Source: JANYHF01 sp963732765 (GTDB lineage: Bacteria; Pseudomonadota; Alphaproteobacteria; Rhizobiales; Hyphomicrobiaceae). From it: DNA of 64,000 nt. This document shows positions 28,888 to 36,518 of the stretch, piece by piece (the stretch's first letter is position 1; the number at the start of each line of letters is the position of its first letter). The position numbers and the translations under genes were made by a program. Under the pieces are notes generated by a model that made no database searches, was not told the origin of the DNA, and worked only from the letters and a program-made list of their open reading frames with translations. The DNA is taken from NCBI GenBank assembly GCA_963732765.1, contig CAVTAS010000001.1:248001-312000 (forward strand). Direction: 5' to 3'.

Positions 28888-29301
28888 CTAGCGCTGCTTC
28901 AGCTGCTTGGCAGCCCCAAAGCCCAGACGGAACGCGCTCGCAACGACCCGGATGGCGCCGAAGTAATCGACCGCCTGCGTCATTTCTTCGTGCACATCCG
29001 CACTGGTCTCGGCGAGCGTGGCAGGCTCTGTTGGTGCTGCGGCCGCCTCAAACTTGTCCAGCACTTGCGGCATCGACAGGCAAACCAGACCGGCCACGAT
29101 ACAAAGTGCCGCCAAAATCACGGCAGCCGACTCGCCGCCGACCCGGTGTTCCAGCGCCATGAACGCCACGACCAGAGCGAACACGCCGCCCGCCAACAGC
29201 AGCAACACAGCCACGGCGCTCCACGATGCCTGGCGCGCAACATTGCCAACCGAGCCGTGGGTGGCGCGGTTGGCCGCATAGAGAAACAGATTGCCGAGCA
29301 T
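28888..29301 (-). CDS. Phage holin family/YqjE-like membrane protein
   Basis: 137 residues, ATG 29301. After MLGNLFLYAANRATHGSVGN come two hydrophobic helices, VAVLLLLAGGVFALVVAFMA and ILAALCIVAGLVCLSM, as in the YqjE/holin-3-6 superfamily. The amphipathic C-terminus contains VRVVASAFRLGFG-like sequence. It sits with two DUF883-like genes on the same strand, the arrangement seen for yqjD-yqjE. It probably acts in the inner membrane; the exact role is not known. Confidence 0.75.
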   Translation of the reverse strand: MLGNLFLYAANRATHGSVGNVARQASWSAVAVLLLLAGGVFALVVAFMALEHRVGGESAAVILAALCIVAGLVCLSMPQVLDKFEAAAAPTEPATLAETSADVHEEMTQAVDYFGAIRVVASAFRLGFGAAKQLKQR

Positions 29302-29325
29302 GGCGTTTCCTTCGTGGGCGTACCG

Positions 29326-29553
29326 TTAGCGGCGGGCCAGCAACGCCAGCGCGAAGCCGATACCAGCGGCAATTCCCGTGGCCTGCAGCGGTCGCGCCCG
29401 GATGGTATCTGCGAGCCGGTCGAACTGCTGATGCGCGATCTGCTGGGCCTGGCCGGCAACCGCGGCAATTTCCTCGCCAGCGGCCGCAGCGCCTGCGCGA
29501 ACTGTGCGATCCATGGTTTCGGCACGCTCATTCATCGTGGTCATGACGGTCAT
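29326..29553 (-). CDS. Small DUF883/YqjD-like membrane-anchored protein
   Basis: 75 residues, ATG 29553. A helical, Ala-rich body (AGEEIAAVAGQAQQIAHQQF) precedes a C-terminal membrane anchor GIAAGIGFALALLARR, the layout of YqjD/ElaB/DUF883 proteins that tether ribosomes or envelope partners in stationary phase. Located between the holin-like gene and a second DUF883 gene. Confidence 0.7.
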   Translation of the reverse strand: MTVMTTMNERAETMDRTVRAGAAAAGEEIAAVAGQAQQIAHQQFDRLADTIRARPLQATGIAAGIGFALALLARR

Positions 29554-29584
29554 TCCTTTGATTGCAAGACGTGGGTGTCGCCGA

Positions 29585-29872
29585 TTAGCGGGTAAGGATC
29601 AGTCCAGCCAGAAACCCAACCCCGACAGCGATCAGTGCTGCTTGCGTCGGATTGCGCCGGATCGCGGTCTCGATATCGCCGAGCCGCTCGCCGGCCACGG
29701 CCTGAACATCGGAAGCCGCCGAGCCCAGCGTTTCGCCGGCCAGTTTGCTGACCGAATTGGCGAGGCTCGCGATGTCGCTGCGCAGCGCATCGATATCGTC
29801 ACCGACACTCTTAGCCGGGCCGCCATTCGAAGATGGTCTGGTCCCTTGGTAGTCCTGGTTTAGCATTGCCAT
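29585..29872 (-). CDS. DUF883 family protein
   Basis: 95 residues from ATG 29872, with GGAGG seven bases upstream (a GTG at 29920 gives a longer but unsupported start). SVGDDIDALRSDIASLANSV and LGDIETAIRRNPTQAALIAV are typical of DUF883, ending in the anchor VGVGFLAGLILTR. Paralogue of the preceding small gene; both probably belong to an envelope or stress group. Confidence 0.78.
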   Translation of the reverse strand: MAMLNQDYQGTRPSSNGGPAKSVGDDIDALRSDIASLANSVSKLAGETLGSAASDVQAVAGERLGDIETAIRRNPTQAALIAVGVGFLAGLILTR

Positions 29873-30035
29873 TGCGAAGCCTCCGTTGATGACTTGAACA
29901 ATGGTGCTGTAACGCAGCACACCGCAAAAAGGTTCCGCAGGGGACCCGGCAGACCAGTTGCATGCAGAGTGTGGGTGATCCTCGCTCAGGCTGAACCGTG
30001 CCGTGTGCCAGCGCTGGTCGGCCAGAGCGTCGGCG

Positions 30036-30311
30036 TCACTCTTTTGGCTTTTCGCTCATCAGTTCCTTGAGTTTGCGGGCCTCCCAGCCGGACGTGAAAC
30101 CGACGCGACGGCCAAACACACCGATGGCGTGACCGAGGAGACCGATACCCCAACCCAGGAACACCCACTGCACCCAGTAGGGTTGGCCAGACCAGAGGTT
30201 GATTGCGAGCAGGCCAAGCACAACAAGGACGAAGATCGCGGAATGAATGTAGAAGCCCTTCAACCGGGCGACCTGCTGTTTGGCGTTACGAAGCTTTTGT
30301 TCTTCGTCCAT
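30036..30311 (-). CDS. 2TM domain-containing protein
   Basis: 91 residues, ATG 30311. Charged N-terminus (MDEEQKLRNAKQQVARLKGF), then two hydrophobic helices (IHSAIFVLVVLGLLAINLW and WVFLGWGIGLLGHAIGVFG) and a basic tail, the pattern of the 2TM domain often fused to histidine kinases but here alone. An inner-membrane protein of unknown role. Confidence 0.75.
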   Translation of the reverse strand: MDEEQKLRNAKQQVARLKGFYIHSAIFVLVVLGLLAINLWSGQPYWVQWVFLGWGIGLLGHAIGVFGRRVGFTSGWEARKLKELMSEKPKE

Positions 30312-30510
30312 GGCGAACTATCCTCTTTGGCATGGCTACAGTCTCTGGGAAGGCGCAAACCGGCAGACCGTGACGCTGCGCAAGCGCAACGCGTTGCCGA
30401 TCACGCTGACCGACGCGGCAACCGACATGCTACAGACCGGATCATACATGCGGGGCACGAACTTGGGAGCAGCATTGGTTGCATCGTACGTCATGGTGAT
30501 TGACCAGGCT

Positions 30511-30764
30511 TCACTGTTCGGGTTCCGGCGTCGAGGCGGCACCCACGTTCTCGCGACGATATTTTTCCTTTAACAACATGGCATTGAGCCAGGTCATGAT
30601 GGTACGTAACGCCAATCCATAGTTGCCGACTTGGCAGTGGTTTTGTGCGTCTTCATCGCGCCCAAACAGGCGCATTGTCACGGAGCGTGCGTTGCTCAAC
30701 GACTTAGCCTGGTCATAGAAATGGTCCATCGGGACGAGATGGTCTTGGTTGCCCGCCAGCAATG
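30511..30764 (-). pseudogene. C-terminal fragment of an alpha/beta-hydrolase-like protein, cut by IS66 element
   Basis: The last about 85 codons, ending at 30511, read LAGNQDHLVPMDHFYDQAKS, NARSVTMRLFGRDEDAQNHC and VGNYGLALRTIMTWLNAML. This is the end of alpha/beta hydrolases in which the acidic residue (NQDH) and the late His (QNHC) of the triad lie near the C-terminus. The N-terminal part is absent: the frame enters the IS66 end at 30765 and then runs antisense to its transposase. No function expected. Confidence 0.75.
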
Positions 30765-32231
30765 GTAACCGCTCCCCCCCCCTTGTCCGCTGCGTGCGAC
30801 GGACTGACTCTGGGCGTGGGGGCTTGATCCAGCTTGAGCGGCCTGATTGAAGCTCGGAATGGACACCGGGGCGCTTGGCACACTCGACAAGTCGGAGCTG
30901 ATAGCGCTGATCGTGGCGCTGTCGGAGCAGAACACTGCACTGCTCGCCCGGGTCGCCGCGCTTGAGGCCAGGCTCAACATCCCGCCCAAGACGCCGGACA
31001 ACTCTTCGCTGCCACCTTCGAGCGGCCAGAAGGCCAACCGGACCGACAGTGCAAAGACGCCGCGCAAGGGCCGGCCGGGCGTGTCGCGAGCTCTTGAGCC
31101 GAATCCCGACAAGGTGCGCGAGGTCTATGCCGAGGCCTGCGCCGGCTGCGGCGCCGGGCTGTCGAAGGCCGACCAGCCGGACGTGCACGCCTATGACCAC
31201 ATCGACCTGCCGCCGATCAAACCGGTGACGACGCGGGTCAACCTGCATCGCGGCGCCTGCCCGTGCTGTGGCAAGGGCGTCAGCGCCACGCCGCCTGCCG
31301 ACATACCGGTCGGCTCACCGTTCGGTCCAGGGATGGTCGCGCTGGTGGTCTATCTGCACGCCAGTCAATACGTCAGCTACAACCGGCTGGTCGAGATGCT
31401 GCAGGGATTGTTTGGCCTCACCCTATCGGAAGGCGCCATCGCCAACATGCTGGCGCGGGCCGCCGCGCCCTTCGCTGCCGCCGGCGCTCGCATCGAGGCC
31501 GGAGTGCGCGCTGCACCCGTCATCGCCAGCGACGAGACCTCGGCGCGGGTGGCGGGAAAGACCCACTGGCAATGGGTGTTCGGCTGCGCGACAGCCGTCC
31601 GCCATGTCATCGCGCAGAGCCGTGGCAAGGCGGTGGTCCTGGCCTTCCTGGCGGGCGCGCGGCCCAAGGTATGGATCTCCGACCGGCTCGCGGCGCAAGC
31701 TGGCCATGCCGAGCAGCACCAGGTCTGCCTCGCCCATCTCATACGCGATGCCCAGTACGCCATCGACGACGGCGACATCATCTTTGCACCCGGCTTCAAG
31801 GGCCTCCTCAAGCGCGCCTGCGCTATCGGCCGCCGCCGCGACAGGTTGCTCGACGCAACGCTCGCGGCCTACCGGCGCGATCTCGACCGCCGCCTCGACC
31901 GGCTGCTCGCCACCTGCCCGACCCGCGCCAACGCCATCAAGCTGAAGGCCGTCATGGCCGATTGCCGGGCCAAGCTGTTCGTGTTCGTCACGCAGCGCGA
32001 TGTTCCGGCCACCAACAATGTCTCGGAGCGCGCGCTGCGACCATCCGTGATCTTCCGAAAAGTCACGAACGGCTTCCGCTCGGCCTGGGGCGCGGAGGTC
32101 TACGCCGACATCTGCTCGATTGTCGCAACCGGCCGCCTGAACGGCCGGACCGCCCTGGCAGCCATCACAGAAGCCCTCGCCGCCGGCGCTCCTGGCGCTG
32201 CGGTTTCATAGGGCATGGGGTGAGCAGTTAC
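30765..32231. mobile_element. IS66-family insertion sequence (single-ORF type)
   Basis: About 1467 bp. The left end GTAACCGCTCCCCCCCCTTG and the complement of the right end GTAACTGCTCACCCCATG agree at most positions, defining imperfect inverted repeats of about 20 bp. It lacks the accessory tnpA/tnpB genes, as in the single-ORF IS66 subgroup. No direct target repeat is seen (CAGCAATG on the left, GTGTTCTT on the right). Different truncated genes lie on the two sides, so adjacent DNA has been deleted. Confidence 0.75.
30859..32211 (+). CDS. IS66-family transposase
   Basis: 450 residues from ATG 30859 (a TTG at 30847 is less likely). N-terminal leucine-zipper-like segment LIALIVALSEQNTALLARVA, the linker NSSLPPSSGQKANR, and zinc-binding cysteines CAGCGAGL and CPCCGKG. 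Core motifs: VIASDETSARVAGKTHWQWV (first Asp), HQVCLAHLIRDAQYAIDDGD (second Asp region), and the C-terminal VPATNNVSERALRPSVIFRK with the Glu. The frame is intact, so it may still be active. Confidence 0.93.
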   Translation: MDTGALGTLDKSELIALIVALSEQNTALLARVAALEARLNIPPKTPDNSSLPPSSGQKANRTDSAKTPRKGRPGVSRALEPNPDKVREVYAEACAGCGAGLSKADQPDVHAYDHIDLPPIKPVTTRVNLHRGACPCCGKGVSATPPADIPVGSPFGPGMVALVVYLHASQYVSYNRLVEMLQGLFGLTLSEGAIANMLARAAAPFAAAGARIEAGVRAAPVIASDETSARVAGKTHWQWVFGCATAVRHVIAQSRGKAVVLAFLAGARPKVWISDRLAAQAGHAEQHQVCLAHLIRDAQYAIDDGDIIFAPGFKGLLKRACAIGRRRDRLLDATLAAYRRDLDRRLDRLLATCPTRANAIKLKAVMADCRAKLFVFVTQRDVPATNNVSERALRPSVIFRKVTNGFRSAWGAEVYADICSIVATGRLNGRTALAAITEALAAGAPGAAVS

Positions 32232-32696
32232 GTGTTCTTCCTCGTAGCCGCCCTCAGTTTTCCGACGGCGGCCTCGGCCGCGACCATCGTAATGATTGAC
32301 CTGTGGGACAAGGGCGCTGCGGCCGAGATGGCGACCAACCTCGGTTATGTCATACCGCTTGCCGATGCTTCCAAGGCGTCAATGGGCGTCAAGCTGTCCA
32401 GCGCGAGCGCGCCGGCCGGTGACGTCACTTTCCAAGTCGCGAACACCTCAAAAGACACGGTACACGAGCTGCTGGTGGTGCCGATGACAGAAAATGGCCA
32501 GCCGCCCGCATACAGCGAAAAGGACAGCCGCATCGACGAGAAGACGGCCGACGGTTTGGGCGAAGTTCACGGACTCGCAGTCGGAACATTGTGCGCTGTC
32601 ACGTTGAACTTGAAGCCCGGCAAGTATCTGCTCATTTGCAACATCGCCGGACATTACATGGCCGACATGTGGGCTTCGTTCACGGTAACGCCGTAG
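32220..32696 (+). CDS. Cupredoxin-like copper protein, 5' end replaced by IS66 terminus
   Basis: About 158 residues from a GTG at 32220 that lies inside the IS right end; the natural start may have been lost. A signal peptide is still visible (FFLVAALSFPTAASA). The mature part has a type-1 copper set: His in VHELLVVP, then Cys, His and Met in ICNIAGHYMADMWASF near the end, as in sulfocyanin/auracyanin-like domains. Likely a periplasmic electron-transfer or copper-handling protein. Expression now depends on whatever promoter the IS provides. Confidence 0.7.
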   Translation: MSSYVFFLVAALSFPTAASAATIVMIDLWDKGAAAEMATNLGYVIPLADASKASMGVKLSSASAPAGDVTFQVANTSKDTVHELLVVPMTENGQPPAYSEKDSRIDEKTADGLGEVHGLAVGTLCAVTLNLKPGKYLLICNIAGHYMADMWASFTVTP

Positions 32697-32724
32697 CCGA
32701 CACTCGCCCCATACCGGAGATACA

Positions 32725-33259
32725 ATCACGCAAACAACACACAACACGCTGCGCGAAGCCACCCGCCAGCAGTCCATCGAACTGTTGAACAAGCGTCTGG
32801 CGGCCGCCGTCGATCTGCACGGTCAGGTCAAACAGGCGCATTGGAATGTGCGTGGGCCGACCTTCATCGCCGTGCACGAATTGTTCGACAAGGTGTCGGA
32901 GGCCGTCGAGGTCCACTCCGACCAGTTGGCTGAGCGTGCCGGCGAGCCTTGGCGGAACGGCGCACGGGGCAGTCCAGACGGCGGCGGAACACTCATTCCT
33001 CATTGCTTATCCGCACGGCATTGCCGATGAGAAGCAGCACATCTTTGCGGTTGCGGCGAGCCTAGCGGCCTTCGGCCAATCCACGCGCGACGCCATTGAG
33101 CATGCAACGCACTTCGGCGATCCAGTCACGGCCGATCTGTTCACGGAAATCACGCGCGGCATCGATGCGCAACTTTGGTTCGTGGAGTCGCATATCCTGC
33201 CAATGATGACGGAAGCCACCGCAGCAGTCGCCCCGGCAGCCAAACCTCCTAGGAAATAG
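32725..33259 (+). pseudogene. Dps-family DNA starvation/ferritin-like protein, frameshifted
   Basis: Homology starts TQTTHNTLREATRQQSIELL, then NKRLAAAVDLHGQVKQAHWN (ferroxidase His/Trp region) and VHELFDKVSEAVEVHSDQLA. One extra base within 32938-32945 shifts the frame; then LGGTAHGAVQTAAEHSFLIA, DEKQHIFAVAASLAAFG and LWFVESHIL follow to the stop at 33259. No ATG precedes the conserved start: the codon at the proper distance (six bases) from GGAG is ATC at 32725. Dps stores iron and protects DNA; this copy looks inactive unless the indel is an error. Confidence 0.82.
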
Positions 33260-33363
33260 TCTGGCACCCGATGACCGGCAAACGAAAGGCCGTCGGCGCC
33301 ATCACGGCATTGGCGGCCTTAGTCGTGCCGTCTACCGGCGCCACCGCGCCGGCGGCCCGCCGG

Positions 33364-33903
33364 TCATTTCCCGCCCACTGTAGCCTTCAACCCGCTCAGC
33401 CAGGCGCCCGCCCTGTCGAGCATCGGCGACAACTGCGCCTTCGGATCGAGTGTCGCGACTTCGCTGACCACGCGTTCCAGAATCGAGGCCAGCGACGCAA
33501 ACGGCGATGAGCCGGCCGCCGAGGCAGGCAGATCGCGCGCCGATTGCATCCAAGCCGCAGGAGGCGCCGGCAGCGGCCAAGCCGGGAGATGCATGGCTTG
33601 GCGTGTTGGGTGGCGCGTCGGCATCGCGAACCTCGCCACGCCAGCACCCAGCAGCATCGCGACGGCGATTGCCGCAACAGGGTATAAGCGGATAATTTGG
33701 CTGGTGTTTTCAAGCGTGCGCTGCGCCACAGCTTCGGCTTCGGCAGCGCGGCGTTCGACCACTTTGGTCAGCTCGGCAACTACAGCGGCAAGATCCCTGT
33801 GCAGTTCCATCAGCACGTCGTTGTCGGGTCCGGGCTGGCTCTGGTGCGGGTCGTGGACATCGGCTGCGGGCGGCGATGTGGCAAGACGATCAGGCATTGT
33901 CAT
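33364..33903 (-). CDS. Hypothetical membrane-anchored coiled-coil protein
   Basis: 179 residues, ATG 33903. Residues about 30-65 are helical and charged (LMELHRDLAAVVAELTKVVE). One membrane helix follows (YPVAAIAVAMLLGAGVARF), then a Pro-rich stretch and a C-terminal helix (LASILERVVSEVATLDPKAQ). The layout recalls DUF883-type proteins but the order is different and no family is claimed. It lies in the group of small membrane proteins on this strand. Confidence 0.6.
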   Translation of the reverse strand: MTMPDRLATSPPAADVHDPHQSQPGPDNDVLMELHRDLAAVVAELTKVVERRAAEAEAVAQRTLENTSQIIRLYPVAAIAVAMLLGAGVARFAMPTRHPTRQAMHLPAWPLPAPPAAWMQSARDLPASAAGSSPFASLASILERVVSEVATLDPKAQLSPMLDRAGAWLSGLKATVGGK

Positions 33904-34001
33904 GGGGCGATAGTCCCTGGCGAAGAACTCAGGCTTAATGATGCGTTTTACCGATAACGTTCGTGACTAAAATTGGTTCCAAGGGCTCAGCTTAGTCCCT
34001 G

Positions 34002-35531
34002 CTACTTCGTCACGATCCGGGCGGTGACCCGGCCTGCATTCACGGCTTGCGACCAGAGTCTGCCCCAGGTCCAGCCCGAGGCCCCACGCAGCCGCCGCAA
34101 CAGTTGCGCCCGTTGCGCTTGCGGCAGCGCCTCGGAGAGTTCCGCCCACACCACATCGACGTTGTAGTGCGGATGCGACGGCGACAGAGACACTGGGATG
34201 GCGCCATCCACGGGCAAGGCGAGATCACTGCAAATTTGATCCATCGACTGACGGATGCTCACCGCCTTGGGCAATAGAGGATGGGCGATATCATAGGGTG
34301 GCGCCCAATCCGCGAACGGACGCAACAGATCGATGTGTGTCACGACGGTAAGGATGGGCGGCGCCTTGCGATCCGGGTGCCTGGCAAAGAAGCCGCGTAC
34401 GGCGTCCAGCGCCTTGCGATCGATCTCGCGGTCCGCGCGATTGGCGGCCGCCACCCAGATCAGCAGATCGCAAGCGCCCGCCTGCTCCGACAACCTTGTC
34501 AAGGCGGCCGCATCGGACGTGATACCGGGGCTGTCGATCAGCAGTACCGGTGGCAGATCCTCCGTGGTCAGTGCATAGGCGGTGAAGCCGCGCGTTGCCG
34601 GCAGCACGTCGATGGCGGCCCGGACCTGACTGGCCAGCGCATTGATCAGGCTCGATTTGCCGGTGCTGATCTGGCCGGCTACCAGCAGGCGCAGCGGTTC
34701 GGCGATTTCCGGCACGGCGCGGTCGCGCGTGGTCTCGGCGCTCACATGGCCCGCCAGAGCGCTGCCCGACACCCGCAAGCGCCCGCCATAGAGGTCGATG
34801 GCAGCACGGCCAACCTCCCTCACATATTCTCGGGTCAAACGTCCGGCGAGTTCGTCGCGCAGGCTCGAATAGAGTTTTCTGGTCAGACGTTCGCGCGCTT
34901 CAGTTGATATGGCGGCTGCGGGATTGAGCAGGCGCACCAGGCGCCAAAGGTCGTAGGCCTGGGAAACCACGTCGACCGCCGACCGCCAGCGATAGATCTT
35001 GATCACTTGTGCGACCGTCAATTGGTCGCCGAGTGGGATCGAGTCGGCCACGAACGGCCGCAGGTCGCGAGCAACGCGTTCCACCAGGGCCAGCGCCTCA
35101 GGCACTGTAAAGCGCCACAAGGGATCCTTGTCGTCCGGGTGGATGGCCCGGGTTACGGTCTCGATGGTGCGCAGTCCAAGATCGACAATGGCATCGCGAT
35201 TGGTCAGCAGCGCCGGATCGGTTTGGCTTGCGAGCTGTTCGACCGCGGTCCAGGCCGTGGCCTCACGCGGTGTCCAAACATCGTTCTCGGTCGGCGGCTT
35301 AGCAGCTGGAACTCCCTCATGTGGCGGCGCGCTGGAGCGGCGCACCAGCCAAAGCTCGATCAGGTAGCAACTCACTGACAGTACCAAAGCAGTGATCACC
35401 CAGATCAGTAGATATCCCTTCTCCCAAAGCCACAATGAACCCAGCGGAATGAGCGAAAGCACCGGCAAGAACAGCGCCAGACCGATCATGACGGCGCGCA
35501 GATAGGTGGTCGCGGGTCGTCCGGGCGTCAT
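34002..35531 (-). CDS. Membrane-anchored GTPase (YcjX/dynamin-like P-loop protein)
   Basis: 509 residues from ATG 35531, which overlaps the stop of the preceding GTPase gene as ATGA. N-terminal double membrane span: VMIGLALFLPVLSLIPLG and YLLIWVITALVLSVSCYLIE. A helical middle domain leads to a GTPase domain from about residue 310: Walker A VAGQISTGKSSLINAL, switch DSPGI and a THID motif at the G4 position. The end is RVTARIVTK. It is translationally coupled with the upstream GTPase. Possibly senses membrane stress or remodels membrane; no substrate is evident. Confidence 0.8.
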   Translation of the reverse strand: MTPGRPATTYLRAVMIGLALFLPVLSLIPLGSLWLWEKGYLLIWVITALVLSVSCYLIELWLVRRSSAPPHEGVPAAKPPTENDVWTPREATAWTAVEQLASQTDPALLTNRDAIVDLGLRTIETVTRAIHPDDKDPLWRFTVPEALALVERVARDLRPFVADSIPLGDQLTVAQVIKIYRWRSAVDVVSQAYDLWRLVRLLNPAAAISTEARERLTRKLYSSLRDELAGRLTREYVREVGRAAIDLYGGRLRVSGSALAGHVSAETTRDRAVPEIAEPLRLLVAGQISTGKSSLINALASQVRAAIDVLPATRGFTAYALTTEDLPPVLLIDSPGITSDAAALTRLSEQAGACDLLIWVAAANRADREIDRKALDAVRGFFARHPDRKAPPILTVVTHIDLLRPFADWAPPYDIAHPLLPKAVSIRQSMDQICSDLALPVDGAIPVSLSPSHPHYNVDVVWAELSEALPQAQRAQLLRRLRGASGWTWGRLWSQAVNAGRVTARIVTK

Positions 35532-36419
35532 GCTGGCCTGTCCGTCGCGGGCGTTGCGGCTGACCGGTGCGGGGCGAAATCGAACGCTTGCCTCAGGGCC
35601 TCGGTGTAGACCTGCTGCACGCCCGCAGCATCGGCTTCGCCATGGCGCCGTTGTGCCAGGAAATAACCGGCGGCCTTGCCGATCGCAAAGGTGGTTGCAA
35701 AGCTGCCGGCGGCCGCCGCTGCCGCGCCCGCCGTTTGCCCATACCAGGGCAGCAGCTTCACCAGTCCGCGCACGCCGAAGACCGACAGCAGGCGGATGAC
35801 AGTTCCGGTGCCCAGGCAGCCGGCAAATTGGGCCAAGGTCAAGCGGTCCCACGGCGCGCCGTACATCGAACAGCGCCCGCTGCCGGATGAGACTGCGCGC
35901 GAGGTCTTCCGGTACGCCAGCGCCGAGCATCCGCGCACGATCCGGATCGGCGAAGGGGTACGGCACGATATGATCCGCCCCCGTCTTGTAGCCGTCATGC
36001 AGCGTGGTCTGCACCACCAGAATCGGCCAATCCGGTCGCCGGTTGCGTACCTTTCGCACGACCTCGAGCACCACCGAATGATCCTGATCCAGAGCTCTCA
36101 TCACAACCAGGAGCAAGTGTGCCCGCTCTTCGGATTGAGCAATATCGGCGGCAGGATCGTAGCGCGCTTCGCCAAGGCCGCGCGTATCCAAAAAGCGGAT
36201 CAAGGGCCGGTCGGGCGGAAAATCGAACAGCCGCGAAACCATGGTGCTGGCGGCAAACCCCGAGCCAATCTCGGCGTCCGTCGCGCCCGTCAGCTCCCGG
36301 ACGATCGAGGTCTTTCCAGACTGGACCTTTCCAAGCAGCCACACCACCGGCACTGCAGTGAGTTCACTGCGCGCGGGCCGCGCTTCGGGTTGCATTTCGG
36401 GTGGACGATTGGTCGGCAA
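35528..36419 (-). pseudogene. GTPase with DUF697-like C-terminus, one frameshift
   Basis: ATG 36419. Walker A VVWLLGKVQSGKTSIVREL near residues 25-43, DTRGLGE at the switch II position, and VLVVMRAL-type strands as in YcjX/Era-like proteins. After IRQRALFD the frame leads into an unrelated basic sequence and on into the next gene. The proper C-terminus (FGVRGLVKLLPWYGQTAGAA, then TTFAIGKAAGYFLAQRR, a DUF697-like membrane segment) is in the next frame and ends with TGA at 35528. One surplus base near 35840-35865 explains this. Partner of the following membrane GTPase, overlapping it by 4 nt. Confidence 0.75.
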
Positions 36420-36518
36420 GACTAAGCTCCGCTGGGTTGTAGCGCGCCCACCAGGGCGGCCCGTACCGGCAACGGCGAACTGCCGTTAGCGACGGGTGCA
36501 GCGTTTCGGCCGTCTCCA

